Numbered from the stretch's first letter, positions 43,185 through 52,804 are shown. The stretch: 64,000 bases of DNA from Mayfieldus sp963772265 (GCA_963772265.1 CAVYWS010000003.1:248001-312000), one strand, 5' to 3'. Numbers and translations: made by a program. Notes: generated from the letters alone by a model not told the origin.

Positions 43185-43886
43185 TCAGCCCTCGGCGAAC
43201 TTGTAGCCGACCCCGCGCACGGTGACGACCAGCTCGGGGCGCTGGGCGTCGCGCTCTACCTTCTGGCGGAGGTTGGAGATGTGGACGTCGCAGGCTCGAA
43301 CGTCGCCGTCGAAGTCGGTCTGCCAGAGCTCCTCCATGATCTGGTGCCGGCGGAAGACTTGGCCCGGGTTTCCGGCCAGCAGGCGCAGGAGCTGGAACTC
43401 CGAGCGGGTCAGGTTGATCTGCTGGCCGCGGACGATGACCACGTGCCGGACCAGGTCGATCGTCACCGGCCCGGCGTCGATGGTGGTCGTCTCGCTGCGG
43501 ATCGGCGAGCGGTCGAGCTCGCGGCGCCGCAGCTGGGCGCGCACCCGGCCGAGCAGCTCGCGGACCGAGAACGGCTTGGTCACGTAGTCGTCGGCGCCGA
43601 CCTCCAGCCCGACCACCTTGTCGACCTCGGCATCCTTGGCCGTGAGGATGATGATCGGCACCGCGCTGCGCGCCCGCACCTCGCGGCAGAGATCGAGGCC
43701 GCTGCGCCCCGGCATCATGATGTCGAGGATCAGCAGGTCGAAGGGCATCTCGTCGCTCAGCTTCGACTCGGCGTCGGTCCCGTCGACCGCGGGCGTCACC
43801 TCGTAGCCCTCCTGCTGGAGCGCGTAGGTGACCGAGTCGCGCACCGAGGGCTCGTCGTCCGCGATCAGGATCCGTCCCTCGCTCAT
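43185..43886 (-). CDS. OmpR/PhoB-family response regulator
   Basis: The 233-residue protein has a receiver domain (ILIADDEPSVRD acidic pair, phospho-acceptor Asp in LLILDIMMPG, Thr in IILTAKD and Lys in YVTKPFS) and a C-terminal winged helix (LTRSEFQLLRLLAGNPGQVF, RACDVHISNLRQKVE, VRGVGYKF). It is cognate to the histidine kinase whose stop overlaps its start by one base (TGATG). All key residues are present. Target genes are unknown. Confidence 0.95.
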   Translation of the reverse strand: MSEGRILIADDEPSVRDSVTYALQQEGYEVTPAVDGTDAESKLSDEMPFDLLILDIMMPGRSGLDLCREVRARSAVPIIILTAKDAEVDKVVGLEVGADDYVTKPFSVRELLGRVRAQLRRRELDRSPIRSETTTIDAGPVTIDLVRHVVIVRGQQINLTRSEFQLLRLLAGNPGQVFRRHQIMEELWQTDFDGDVRACDVHISNLRQKVERDAQRPELVVTVRGVGYKFAEG

Positions 43887-45646
43887 CAGGCCACCTGCGC
43901 GGGTATCGATTCGGCCGCCGGCAGCCGCACCCAGAAGACGCTGCCGTGCCCTTCCTGGGAGGAGGCCCCGATCGTCCCCCCCATCACCTGGACCATGCGC
44001 CTGGCGATCGCCAGCCCCAGTCCGAACCCTTCGTGGGCGAGGGCGCCGCTGGAGCGGTAGAAGCGCTCGAAGACGCGGTCGAGCTCGTCCGAGGGGATGC
44101 CGGTCCCGGTGTCGATGACCTCGATCACGATGTCGCCGTCGCTCTGGCGCCCTCGAAGCACGACGGTCCCGGGGGAGTCGGTGTGGCGCACCGCGTTGGA
44201 GAGCAGGCCGATCAGAACCTGGCGCAGGAGCAGGGGGTCGCCCTCGGCGCCGAGACCCGGCTCGACGTCGAGCCGGACCTCGACACCCTCGCGGACGGGG
44301 GTGGCCGCGGCGGCGTCGGAAGCGGCGCTGGATACGTCGACGACCTCGGCCTCGCCCTCGGGCAGCGCCTCGACCCGGGCCAGGGTCAGAAGCGACTGCA
44401 TCAGCCGATTCATTCGCTCGACGTCCTCTGCAAGACGGTGCAGGAAGTGGTCCAGCGCCTCGGGGTCGTCCTTGGCGCCGGCCTGAAGAACCTCGATCGC
44501 CCCCGAGATCCCGGCCAGCGGGTTTCGCAGCTCGTGGGCGGCGTTGGAGACGAACTCGCGCTCGGCGAGCTCGCGCCGCATCTCCTCGGTGCGATCCCTG
44601 ACCACGACCAGCACCCCCTGCTCGGCGGGAAGGTCGCGGGCCTGCAGGGCGAAGACCTGTTCGCCGATTCGCAGCGCCGCGGCTCCCGCCTGGCCCCGCT
44701 CGGCGGCGCGGCGGAGGTGGGGGAGCATCTCCGACGGCGGCCTGCCGTCCGCGGTCGCGAGCTCGGTCGCGGCCCGATTCGAGAACCGCACGGTGCCGTC
44801 GTTGTCGACGATCATCACCGCATCGCTGAGCCCGTCGAAGATCGCCGCCAGGCGGTCGCGCTCGGACGACAGCACCTGGAAGCTGTCCCGAAGGGCGCCG
44901 CGCATCTTGTCCAGAGCCCTGGCCAGGTCGCCGACCTCGTCGCGCCCGGTCATCTGCAGCGGCACGTCGAACGAGCCGGCGGCGATGTTCTCGGCGCTGC
45001 GGGCGAGGCGGCGGACTCGGTAGGTGATCACCGATGCGACCAGGAACCCGATCAGGATCGCGATGCAGACCCCCACCGCGAGGGCCCGGAGGCTGTCGGA
45101 GCGAAGCCGATCGACGGCGCTCTGGAGAACCTCTGCCCGCGAGTAGCGACCGAGCACTGCACCCCGCACCAGGCCGCCGCGGTACACCGGCGCGGCGACC
45201 ACGGTCACCCCATCCTGCGCGCTGTGCGTGACCCGGCGTCCGACCAATGCCGCCTGCAGGTCGTCACTGTCGAAGATCTGCTGCAGCGGGGGCCCGGCGA
45301 CGCGGGGGGCGACGAGGTCCCCGCTGGCGTCGAAGTACCAGGCGGAGAAGCCCGTCTCCATCGAGGCCGTCACGACCTCGCGCGGGTTGTCGGCGGTGCC
45401 GAGCTGATCCGCGAGGTTGATCGTGCGGCCGACGGCGAGCTCCTTCGAGCGCTCCTTGAGCACCGTCTCGTTGGAGTCGTGGACGAACAGATAGACGGTG
45501 ACCGCGGTGATCGCCCCGACCAGCGCGAAGGCGGCGCCGAGCCAGAGGCGCATGCCGACCCACGGCCGCGGTCGGTCCGGCGCCCGCGGTTGGCGGATCC
45601 ATCGCCTCATATCCGAGACCCTGGGTTGGCGGATCCCTCGCGCCAT
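43886..45646 (-). CDS. Membrane sensor histidine kinase
   Basis: About 586 residues: cytosolic N-terminus with a repeated IRQPR segment, helix 1 (RLWLGAAFALVGAITAVTVY), an extracytoplasmic sensor of about 150 residues, helix 2 (ALAVGVCIAILIGFLVASVI), HAMP, a PAS-like domain (LAAIFDGLSDAVMIVDNDGT), HisKA H-box FVSNAAHELRNPLAGI with the phospho-acceptor His, and the ATPase domain with NAVRHT, DTGTGIPSDEL and GFGLGLAIARRMV. The start is taken at the ATG (45644-45646), MARGIRQPR; a later Met is possible. It lies upstream of and overlaps its response regulator. The layout recalls actinobacterial VicK/PhoR-type kinases. Confidence 0.92.
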   Translation of the reverse strand: MARGIRQPRVSDMRRWIRQPRAPDRPRPWVGMRLWLGAAFALVGAITAVTVYLFVHDSNETVLKERSKELAVGRTINLADQLGTADNPREVVTASMETGFSAWYFDASGDLVAPRVAGPPLQQIFDSDDLQAALVGRRVTHSAQDGVTVVAAPVYRGGLVRGAVLGRYSRAEVLQSAVDRLRSDSLRALAVGVCIAILIGFLVASVITYRVRRLARSAENIAAGSFDVPLQMTGRDEVGDLARALDKMRGALRDSFQVLSSERDRLAAIFDGLSDAVMIVDNDGTVRFSNRAATELATADGRPPSEMLPHLRRAAERGQAGAAALRIGEQVFALQARDLPAEQGVLVVVRDRTEEMRRELAEREFVSNAAHELRNPLAGISGAIEVLQAGAKDDPEALDHFLHRLAEDVERMNRLMQSLLTLARVEALPEGEAEVVDVSSAASDAAAATPVREGVEVRLDVEPGLGAEGDPLLLRQVLIGLLSNAVRHTDSPGTVVLRGRQSDGDIVIEVIDTGTGIPSDELDRVFERFYRSSGALAHEGFGLGLAIARRMVQVMGGTIGASSQEGHGSVFWVRLPAAESIPAQVA

Positions 45647-45730
45647 TTGAGTCTTTCTTAACACAAAGCTCAACCCGCACGGGGCAGTCTCCCGCCCGGT
45701 ACCGGCTTCGACACCTGGGAGAATCGGCCC

Positions 45731-46453
45731 GTGCGCACCCTGGTCTTCATCCCCGCCTGGAACGAGGAGGCGTCGATCGCGCAGGTGATCGAGGGCGTCC
45801 ACGAGGCGCTGCCAGATGCCGACGTGCTGGTCGTCGACGACGGTTCAGGCGACGCCACCGCCGATCGCGCCCGGGCTGCCGGGGCCCGGGTGGCGACGCT
45901 GCCCTTCAACCAGGGCGTCGGCGCCGCGCAGCAGACCGGCTACATCTACGCGCTTCGCGGCGGCTACGAGATCGCGGCCCACCTCGACGGCGACGGCCAG
46001 CACCTCCCGACCGAGCTCGCGCGCCTGGTCGAGGAGGTGGCGGCCGGGAAGGCGGACATGGTCGTCGGTTCGCGCTACCGCGATCGCAGCCTCGCCCAGG
46101 AGGACGATTACCAGGCGAGCCGCTCGCGCCGCACCGGCCAGCACCTGTTCCGGCTCATCGTCAGCCTCTCGACCCGGCAGCGGTTCACCGACACGACCAG
46201 CGGCATGCGGGCAGTGAACCGCGAGGCGATGTCGCTCTTCAGCGAGCACTATTCACCCGAGTTCGCCGAGGTGGAGTCGGTGCAGCGAGCGGTGCTCCAG
46301 GGCCTGCGGGTCGAGGAGCTGCCGGTGCGGATGCTGTCACGCACCGAGGGCCGCTCCTTCCTCACCCCGCTGCGCTCGGCCTTCTACATCTTCAAGACCC
46401 TGGTCGTGCTGCTCGTCGGCCAGTTCCGGCCCCGGGTTCGGGAGGAGCGCTAG
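45731..46453 (+). CDS. Family 2 glycosyltransferase
   Basis: The 240-residue protein has the GT-A start RTLVFIPAWNEEASIAQVIE, the nucleotide site VLVVDDGSGDAT, and the DxD-like HLDGDGQHLPTELARL, typical of dolichyl-phosphate-mannose synthase-like GT2 enzymes that glycosylate polyprenol or polysaccharide. A C-terminal amphipathic/hydrophobic segment (SAFYIFKTLVVLLVGQFRPR) probably binds the membrane. GTG start. It is followed directly by a DUF2304 gene, a frequent pairing for polyprenyl-glycosyl transferases. Confidence 0.88.
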   Translation: MRTLVFIPAWNEEASIAQVIEGVHEALPDADVLVVDDGSGDATADRARAAGARVATLPFNQGVGAAQQTGYIYALRGGYEIAAHLDGDGQHLPTELARLVEEVAAGKADMVVGSRYRDRSLAQEDDYQASRSRRTGQHLFRLIVSLSTRQRFTDTTSGMRAVNREAMSLFSEHYSPEFAEVESVQRAVLQGLRVEELPVRMLSRTEGRSFLTPLRSAFYIFKTLVVLLVGQFRPRVREER

Positions 46454-46888
46454 ATGGCGGCGTGGCTGCTCGCCGAGGAACCCGTCGTCCGGCTTACCTC
46501 GCAGGCGCGGATCATCGCCGCGATCCTGGCGATCGCCTTCATGGTGCTGATCCTGGAGCTGATCCGCCGCCGCAAGCTGCAGGAGCGCTACAGCGTGATC
46601 TGGTTCGTCGCCGGTGTGGCGATGCTCGCCGGCGCCGCCTTTCCGGACCTGCTACGGGTTCTCGCCGACGCGATGGGCGTGCGCGACGTGACGATCGCGC
46701 TCTTCTCGCTGCTCTTCCTGCTCCTGCTCGGGCTGGCGCTCAGCTTCAGCGTCATCGCCTCCCGCCAGGCGGAGCAGATCACCCGCCTCGCCCAGGAGCA
46801 GGCGCTGGAGGGCGCCCGCGAGCAGCCGGGCCTAGACGGGGACGGCTCCGCCGAGCGTTCGCTGCAGGCGGAAGAAGAGGGCCTCTAG
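46454..46888 (+). CDS. DUF2304 membrane protein
   Basis: The 144-residue protein has three helices (RIIAAILAIAFMVLILELI, SVIWFVAGVAMLAGAAF, TIALFSLLFLLLLGLALSFS) and the RRRKLQERYSVIWF motif of DUF2304. Its ATG follows the glycosyltransferase TAG with no gap, so they are co-translated; DUF2304 proteins generally accompany GT2 enzymes, presumably as membrane partners. The last 57 bases overlap the convergent holB gene. Confidence 0.85.
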   Translation: MAAWLLAEEPVVRLTSQARIIAAILAIAFMVLILELIRRRKLQERYSVIWFVAGVAMLAGAAFPDLLRVLADAMGVRDVTIALFSLLFLLLLGLALSFSVIASRQAEQITRLAQEQALEGAREQPGLDGDGSAERSLQAEEEGL

Positions 46889-47965
46889 CGCCAGCTCCTC
46901 GGAGACGTTGAGGTCGAGGCGCCGGCGGGTGTCCTGGACCAGCTCGACGCCGCGGCGCGCCGCCAGCGGGTCCAAGCCGCCGGCCTCGCGCTCGAGCTCG
47001 GAGCCGCGATCGCTGTTGAGCACCACCTCCGGCGCCCCGGAGGCGACCGCTCCGAGGTCGCGAAGCCAGGCCGCGCACAGCTCCAAGCCGAGGTCGAGCA
47101 CCTCGGTTCGCCGGCGGCGGCCGACCCGGCGCGCCTCCTCGCCGATCTCCCGCGCGGGCGGGCGGCGGCCGGTCTCGGCCTCCTCGAGCCGCTCCCGCGC
47201 CTTGCTCTCGGCTTCCGATCCGGCCGACTCGGCCGCTTCCAGAAGGGCGCCCCAGGGAGCGCCCCCGGCGGGCCCGGTGGCGGCGCGGGCCAGAGCCTCG
47301 GCCTCGCCGCGAAGCCGGCGGCCCTCGTCGGAGAGCAGAAACCGCGCCCGCTCGACGTCTCCCGCGGCCAGCCGCGCCGCGGCGATCACCGCTTCGCCGG
47401 GCTCGCTCGAGCCGAGCGCCGCGGCCACGGCCTCGGGCGGCAGGGGGGCGAAGTCGACCTCCTGGCAGCGCGAGACGATCGTCTCCAACAGCGCCTCGGG
47501 CTCGGCGCTGAGCAGCAGCAGATGATCGAACGCCGGCGGCTCCTCGAGCGTCTTCAGCAACGCGTTCTGGCTCTCCTCACGCATCGCCTCCGCCTGCTCG
47601 ATCACGAACACCCGGCTCGAGCCCTCGAACGGCCGGTAGGCGGCGGCGCGGATCACCTGGGCCCGGATCTCCTCGACCAGATGCTGGCTGCCGCGCGGCA
47701 GCAGCCAGACGAGGTCGGGATGCGGGGAGGGATCGAGGAGCGCGCGGCGGCGGGCGTCGTCGGGATCGGCCGCCCCGGCGGCGAGGATCTCCGCCGCGAA
47801 GGCCCGCGCCGCTGTCCGCTTGCCCGAGCCGCGGGGGCCGCGAAAGAGATAGGCGTGGGCGGGGCCGGCGCCTAGCGCCGCGCCCAGGGCTAGGCGGGCG
47901 CGCGGCTGATGCTCGGTCGCGGCGGCCAGGGCCTGCGGGAGGTCGGCGGCGCGAGCCTCCGCCAT
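46832..47965 (-). CDS. holB: DNA polymerase III delta' subunit (clamp loader)
   Basis: The 377-residue AAA+ protein has YLFRGPRGSGKRTAARAFAA (Walker A, GPRGSGKRT), sensor-1 area RVFVIEQAEAMREESQNALL, KTLEEPPAFDHLLLLSAEPE and VSRCQEVDF (the SRC motif, Arg finger), the hallmark order of HolB/DnaX-type clamp loaders. No Cys zinc module is seen, which separates it from DnaX (gamma/tau). It follows tmk with one-base overlap, the usual tmk-holB order. Confidence 0.9.
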   Translation of the reverse strand: MAEARAADLPQALAAATEHQPRARLALGAALGAGPAHAYLFRGPRGSGKRTAARAFAAEILAAGAADPDDARRRALLDPSPHPDLVWLLPRGSQHLVEEIRAQVIRAAAYRPFEGSSRVFVIEQAEAMREESQNALLKTLEEPPAFDHLLLLSAEPEALLETIVSRCQEVDFAPLPPEAVAAALGSSEPGEAVIAAARLAAGDVERARFLLSDEGRRLRGEAEALARAATGPAGGAPWGALLEAAESAGSEAESKARERLEEAETGRRPPAREIGEEARRVGRRRRTEVLDLGLELCAAWLRDLGAVASGAPEVVLNSDRGSELEREAGGLDPLAARRGVELVQDTRRRLDLNVSEELALEALFFRLQRTLGGAVPV

Positions 47966-48555
47966 CAGGAGCGCCGCCTCTGCGCCTCGGCCATCACTCG
48001 CGCGTGCACCTCCTCGACGCTACCGCTTGCGTCCACCGTCACCACTCGATCCGGGTGGCGCAGCGCGATCTCCTCGTAGGCGGAGGCAACCGCGAGCTGC
48101 AGCTCCAAGCCGGCTGCCTCGAAGCGATCGTCGCCGCCTACCCGCTCCGCCACCTGCTCGGGATCTATCCACAGCAGCACGGTTAGGTCGGGGCGCAGCC
48201 CCTCCGCCGCGGCCTCGCTGAGCCGCTCGGCCAGCTCGATCCCGAGCCCGCGGCCGCCTCCCTGATAGGCGGCGGTGGAATCCGAGAAGCGGTCGCTGAC
48301 GACGTCGCGCCCCGCTTCCAGCGCCGGGCGGATCACCCGCCGCACGAGGTCGGCGCGGGCGGCGCAGAAGAGCAGCAGCTCGGCCATCGGATCGAGCTCG
48401 AGCTCGCCGTCGGCGAGAAGCTCGCGCACCCGCTCCGCGGCCGCGGTGCCGCCCGGCTCGCGGACGAGCAGCGCGTCGGAGCCCAGCGCCTCGGCCAGCA
48501 GCCCGGCCTGGGTGCTCTTGCCCGAGCCGTCGATGCCTTCCAGGGAGACGAACAT
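47965..48555 (-). CDS. tmk: Thymidylate kinase
   Basis: Tmk phosphorylates dTMP to dTDP. The 196-residue protein has the P-loop SLEGIDGSGKSTQAGLLAEA, the DR(F/Y) motif (VVSDRFSDSTAAYQGGGRGL) and the lid sequence ERVGGDDRFEAAG. The start is the ATG at 48553-48555; the same frame stays open upstream into topA, which is another gene. It sits 49 bases after topA, a common actinobacterial topA-tmk-holB order. Confidence 0.93.
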   Translation of the reverse strand: MFVSLEGIDGSGKSTQAGLLAEALGSDALLVREPGGTAAAERVRELLADGELELDPMAELLLFCAARADLVRRVIRPALEAGRDVVSDRFSDSTAAYQGGGRGLGIELAERLSEAAAEGLRPDLTVLLWIDPEQVAERVGGDDRFEAAGLELQLAVASAYEEIALRHPDRVVTVDASGSVEEVHARVMAEAQRRRS

Positions 48556-48604
48556 CCCAGTCGCTAGTCGTTGGTCGCCAGGCCCTGGGACACGACTCTC
48601 GGTT

Positions 48605-50385
48605 CTAGCGCTTCGCGGCCCGCTTTGCGTTCGAGGCGCGCTTGGCGCGCGTAGGTCGGGTGCGGGTCGCCGAGGCGGCTCCGGCGATCTTCGCCGCGTC
48701 CGCCTTGCCGTCGCCCTTTCCGTCGGCCTCCGCGGTGGCCCCGTCTGCGTCGGCCCCGTTTTCGGCCGCGGCCTTGGCGGCCTTGGCGGCCTCGCGCTCG
48801 GCGCGCTTCTCGCGCATCTCGACCATCGTCGGGCAGTCGTCGTTGAGGCAGAGCTTCCAGGGACGTCCGCGGAAGCCCTTGACACTGAGGCGCGGCATCT
48901 CGCCGCAGACCGAGCAGCGCTCCTCCAGCCGCCAGAGGTCATAGCCGCGGCCGGGAAGCGGGCCGCTGACCGGGCAGGAGTCCGGGACTCGGGATCGTCC
49001 TTGATCCAGCCCTCGCAGCCGTACATCCGCTTGCCGCCCTTGAGCTGGATGATCCGCAGCCGGTTGGCACCGCCGTCCTCGCGCTTGCGGCCGGCCTCCT
49101 CGCAGACCTTGCAAGGGCCGAGGAACTTGTCCTCGTCCATCCCCGCCCAGATCTGCTTGGCGAAGTCTTCGCGGCTGCCGTCGATCTCTTCGTAGGTCTG
49201 GTGCAGCAGCTTGCGGCTGTCGCCGACGACGTCGTCCCTGGTCATCTCCCCGGAAGCGATCTGGTCCATCTCGGCCTCGAGCCGGGCGGTCATCTCCGGC
49301 GTCGCCATCTCCGGCACGTACTGCTTGAACGCCTCGTACATCGCGATCCCGGTCTCCGAGGGGATCGGCGGGTTGGAGTAGACGTAGCCGCGGTCGAAGA
49401 GCTTCTGGATGATGTCCGCCCGCGTCGCCTTGGTGCCAAGGCCGCGCTCCTCCATCATCTCGACCAGCTTGCCCTGCGAGAGGCGCGCAGGCGGCTGGGT
49501 CTCCTTGTCGAGGATCCAGGGGTCGCCGTCGAGCGCCAGCTCCTGGCCCTCTTCGAGCTTCGGAATCTCCTCGTCGGAAGAGCGCGCGTAGGTGTAGATC
49601 GCCGCGTAGCCGGGATCGACGACGACCGAGCCGCGCACGAAGTAGGTCTCCGAGCCGGCCTCGATGTCGGCCCGCGTCGACTCGGTGATCATCGGCGAGC
49701 CGAAGGTTGCGAGAAAGCGTCGCGCGACCAGCTCGTAGACGCGGCGCTTGGGACCGTCGAGACCGCTGGGGTTGACGGCCTGGGTCGGGTAGATCGGGGT
49801 GGTCGGTGGTCTCCTTCTTGCCCCGGGTCGGCGTCAGCTTGCCGTCGAGAAGCGGCTTTGCCGCCTCGAAGTCGCGAATGTTGACCAGCGAGCGGACCAG
49901 CTCACCGACCGGCAGCGAGCTCGGATAGACCGTGTTGTCGGTGCGCGGGTAGGAGATGAAGCCGTCCATGTAGAGCTCCTCGGCGAATCCGCATCGCACG
50001 CGAAGGCGTGATCCCGAGCCGGCTCGAGGCGTCGGTGGTGAAGGCGGTGGTGTTGTAGGGGGTCGGCGGACGGCGGGTGTTGCGTCGCGAGGGCGACCTC
50101 CTTGACCTTGCCCGGGGACTTCGTGCCCGCGACCGCGGCGTCGGCTTCCTCGCGCTTCCAGAACTTGTCGGTCTCGTGATGAGCCTCGAAGCTGCCGTCG
50201 GGGTGCTCGAACTTCGCCAGCACCTCCCAGAAGGGCTCCGCCTTGTGCGCGCGGCGCTCGAGCTCGCGCTCGACGATCAGAGCCAGGGTCGGGCTCTGGA
50301 CACGGCCGACCGAGAGGAAGTTGGAGCCGAAGCGCCGGGTGGCCAGCGAGACGGCGCGGGTGAGCGTAGCCGCGTAGCGCTCGCG
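48605..50385 (-). pseudogene. topA: DNA topoisomerase I, 5' part missing at the contig join, several frameshifts
   Basis: Type IA topoisomerase relaxing negative supercoils. The recognisable protein begins ATRRFGSNFLSVGRVQSPTL, has the catalytic-Tyr motif (MDGFISYPRTDNTVYP), GLGTKATRADIIQKLFDRGY, then zinc-finger Cys pairs (CKVCEEAG, YGCEGW, CSVCGEMP, CLNDDCP) and a Lys/Arg/Ala-rich tail (RASNAKRAAKR), typical of actinobacteria. Frame changes lie at about 50,085, 49,990, 49,800 and 48,980; each is one base. The whole TOPRIM domain (roughly the first 280-330 residues) is absent: upstream of about 50,385 the sequence becomes an unrelated nucleotidyltransferase in the same frame. I take this as an assembly join rather than a real deletion. 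Confidence 0.85.
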
Positions 50386-50400
50386 CTCGCTCGTGAAGAT
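50340..50400. other. Probable chimeric join between two genomes
   Basis: On the minus strand a nucleotidyltransferase N-terminus (GSRARGDADRWSDLDAIIFT) runs in frame into topoisomerase sequence (LTRAVSLATRRFGSNFLSVG). Neither gene is complete: the first lacks its C-terminus and the second its N-terminus. The common stretch GAGCGCGAGCGCTACGCGG-like (about 50,370-50,390) could be read as either gene, so the exact base of the join is uncertain. Indel density, intergenic AT content and gene style all change here. Confidence 0.75.
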
Positions 50401-50529
50401 GATCGCGTCAAGGTCGGACCAGCGATCCGCATCGCCCCGCGCCCTCGAGCCGCAGACGATCACAGCGCGGATGGCGGGCTGCGTCTGCGCCCAGGCAGCA
50501 AGACGGGCTTCCAACTGCTCATACGTCAT
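50386..50529 (-). CDS. Nucleotidyltransferase N-terminus (aminoglycoside adenylyltransferase-like), truncated
   Basis: From the ATG at 50527-50529 the frame reads MTYEQLEARLAAWAQTQPAI, RAVIVCGSRARGDADRWSDL and DAIIFT. The GSRARGD and W-S-D-L-D motif is the nucleotidyltransferase active site, as in AadE/AadK aminoglycoside 6-adenylyltransferases and close relatives of unknown substrate. Only about 48 residues remain before the sequence changes to topA. Resistance function cannot be claimed. Confidence 0.75.
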
Positions 50530-50631
50530 TTTTCGCTTCTCGCTGCTCTTTCGCCATGAGATTATTGTAAGGTTCGGCACGGTTCTTACAAGGTCGAAAG
50601 AGAGAGGCTTCACTTTCGCGTTCGCGTATTA

Positions 50632-50688
50632 GATTCGTCTAAAAACGAATCCGCCCCCGTTGACTTTTCGCCTGAGTTCGGCTATCCT
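50632..50688 (+). promoter_or_regulatory. Promoter and upstream palindrome of the amine oxidase gene
   Basis: TTGACT (50660-50665), a 17-base spacer and TATCCT (50683-50688) form a near-consensus sigma-70 promoter 45 bases before the ATG at 50733. Immediately upstream lies the inverted repeat GATTCGT-CTAAAA-ACGAATC (50632-50651), which may be an operator or the end hairpin of another transcript. The nucleotidyltransferase gene diverges from here. Confidence 0.6.
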
Positions 50689-50732
50689 GAGCTGAAGCAG
50701 AAGCGATAACCCTTCGCAAAAGCAGGTGTTTT

Positions 50733-52002
50733 ATGACAACCCTCATCATCGGCGCAGGCACGGCAGGTTTGGCTGCCGCACGTGATCTCGTCAAAGCGGG
50801 CGAAACGGTCACGGTGTTGGAAGCGCGCGAGCGCGTCGGGGGGCGCGTGTACACAAATCGTACCTTCTCCCCTATCCCCGTCGAATTTGGCGCAGAATTC
50901 ATTCACGGAGACGACAGCTCCCACCTGACTGATCGTCCGGCAGCTCGGACTCAGTACCACTCAATGGCGTAAACCTGAAGACTCGCTCGTTCGCCTTGCC
51001 GACGGCTCGCTGCGGACGATGGCGGATGCACGCCGCCTCTACCCCGACTTCGACATCACGCGGACGTGGGCGCTGCCCGCCTGTCCCGGTCGTGCCCGGC
51101 GACGAATCGCTGGAAAGCTACCTGAAGCGCGTCGGCTTCACGGACGACGCAGCTTTACTATACGCGCCGTTCGTGGGGCAACTCGCAGGGCGACGACATC
51201 AGCCGGATCACAGCGCTTGGCTCGCTCGAACTGATGGGCGACTACAGCTCCGGCAGCGGCGATTTCCACATTCGGGACGGCTACAACTGCCTCCACGACT
51301 GGCTGGGCGCGGGCATCGACGTGCGCCTGAATACGGTGGTCGAAACGATACAGTGGGATCGAACCCCCGTCGTCGTGACGACAAAAGCGGGAGAGAGCTT
51401 CAGCGCCGACCGCGTGCTGGTCACGCTGCCGCTGGGCGTGCTGCAACACGGCAGCGTGCGCTTCGTCGCCCGACCTGCCCGACGAGAAGCAGGCGGCAAT
51501 CGACGCGCTGATCATGGCACCGGCGCTCAAGCTGATTTACCGCTTCGACGAGCCGGTGCTGCCGCCGGGCATCATGGCGCTCTACAGCGCCATCAACCCG
51601 CCGATGTGGTGGTCGCCCAGCTTTGGGCACGACACCGACGTGACGGTGATGACCGCCTTCATCACAGGCGACTGGGCGCGCGAGCTGCACGCCGAAGGCG
51701 AGGAAGCGCGCGCTCGAACACGGTTTCCGCACGCTGCAAGACCGAGTTGGGGCGCAGGCTGCCGCACCCGCAAGCCGCCATGATGGTCAACTGGATCGAC
51801 GATCCGTTCGCGTTCGGCGGCTACAGCATCGCGCCGCCGGGGGCAGCGCGGCGCGCACGACGCGCTGGCGCAGCCCATCGACGGGACGGCTTTACTGGGC
51901 GGGCGAGGCGACAGCCCCGTCGCATGGTCAGCAACGGTGCATGGCGCTTACGCGAGTGGTCGCCGTGCAGCAGCCGAAATTTTAGTCTCGTTGAATAGAT
52001 AG
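50733..52002 (+). CDS. Flavin amine oxidase (monoamine oxidase-like), multiple frameshifts
   Basis: The N-terminus TTLIIGAGTAGLAAARDLVK has the FAD GxGxxG motif, then VLEARERVGGRVYTNRTFSP (the GG-doublet motif of amine oxidases) and FGAEFIHGD. Later frames give LELMGDYSSGSGDFHIRDGY, VLVTLPLGVLQHGSVRF, LIMAPALKLIYRFDEPVLPP, NWIDDPFAFGGYSIAPPGA and the C-terminal ASGRRAAAEILVSLNR ending at TAG 52000-52002. At least six one-base indels (near 50,925, 51,085, 51,165, 51,470, 51,715-51,745, 51,845 and beyond) break the frame. It should oxidise an amine using FAD; substrate unknown. The joined length, about 420 residues, is normal. Confidence 0.8.
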
Positions 52003-52013
52003 GAGCACGAGCG

Positions 52014-52737
52014 ATGATCGCTCACAAGTACCAGTACAAAGATAGACAGATGCCGGAGACGATCCACGTCATTCCGGCGGCAGCAGAACATCTCGAACAG
52101 ATTCAGGCGCTCGCGGGCGCGGCCTATGGCATCGCCCCGGCGGATGTGGCAGACGTGGTTCGCCACCGACGAATACGCCAGCCGCATCGAGCATTTCCCC
52201 GAAGGTCAATTCATCGCGCTGGAGGCTGCCACCGGCAGGGTCATCGGCATGACTTCCAGTATGCGTTTCAACCACAACCCGGAGATCGACGTTCGTCGAG
52301 GACTGGGATCGCACCACCGGGTATGGCTGACTGACGACGCACGACCCCAATGGCGAATGGATGTATGGCGTCGAGACGTTCGTGCATCCCGACTATCAGA
52401 GTCAGGGCGTGGGCAGCCAACTGATGAACGCGCGCTTTGGCTTGCTGCGCCGTCTGAATTTGCGCGGCCTGGTCGCGGGCAGCCTGTTCGTCGGCTACCA
52501 GGCGGTCGCCGAGCAGATGTCGCCGGAGCAGTACGTTCAGGAGGTGATCGAGGGCAAGCGCTTCGACTCCAACCTGAGCAAGCAGCTTCGCAAGGGCTTC
52601 AAGGTGCGCAACCTGATCCCGAACTACACCCACGAGCCGCGCACGCGGGATTACGCGGCGGCGATTGTCTGGATCAACCCGGACTACCGCCCGCACATCA
52701 TGCCGTTTCCCGCGCAGCCCGTCGAGACGCGCGCTGA
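52014..52737 (+). CDS. GNAT-family N-acetyltransferase, first of a tandem pair (frameshifted)
   Basis: Starts MIAHKYQYKDRQMPETIHVI (or at the internal MPETIHVIP). Joined frames give RIEHFPEGQFIALEAATGRV, IGMTSSMRFNHNPEI, YGVETFVHPDYQSQGVGSQL (acetyl-CoA loop Q-x-x-G-V-G), RLNLRGLVAGSLFVGY, NLSKQLRKGFKVRNLIPNY and DYAAAIVWINPDYRPH. About 230-240 residues. This variety of GNAT is often fused to or beside carbon-nitrogen hydrolases; here it stands beside an amine oxidase. At least three indels. The exact stop is uncertain (about 52,737-52,760). Confidence 0.72.
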
Positions 52738-52804
52738 GCGCCGCCGGGATCGTAACCTAACCGTGAAATCATTCAGGGGGCGATGCCCCTCTGTGACTAT
52801 GCGT

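Noticed and set aside
50386..50529. Aminoglycoside-resistance gene
   Set aside because: Only about 48 N-terminal residues remain and many nucleotidyltransferases of this shape have other substrates, so no resistance claim is supported.
49834..50613. A novel nucleotidyltransferase-topoisomerase fusion protein
   Set aside because: The first part lacks its C-terminal domain and the second lacks TOPRIM; a chimeric contig join explains both losses better than a new fusion.
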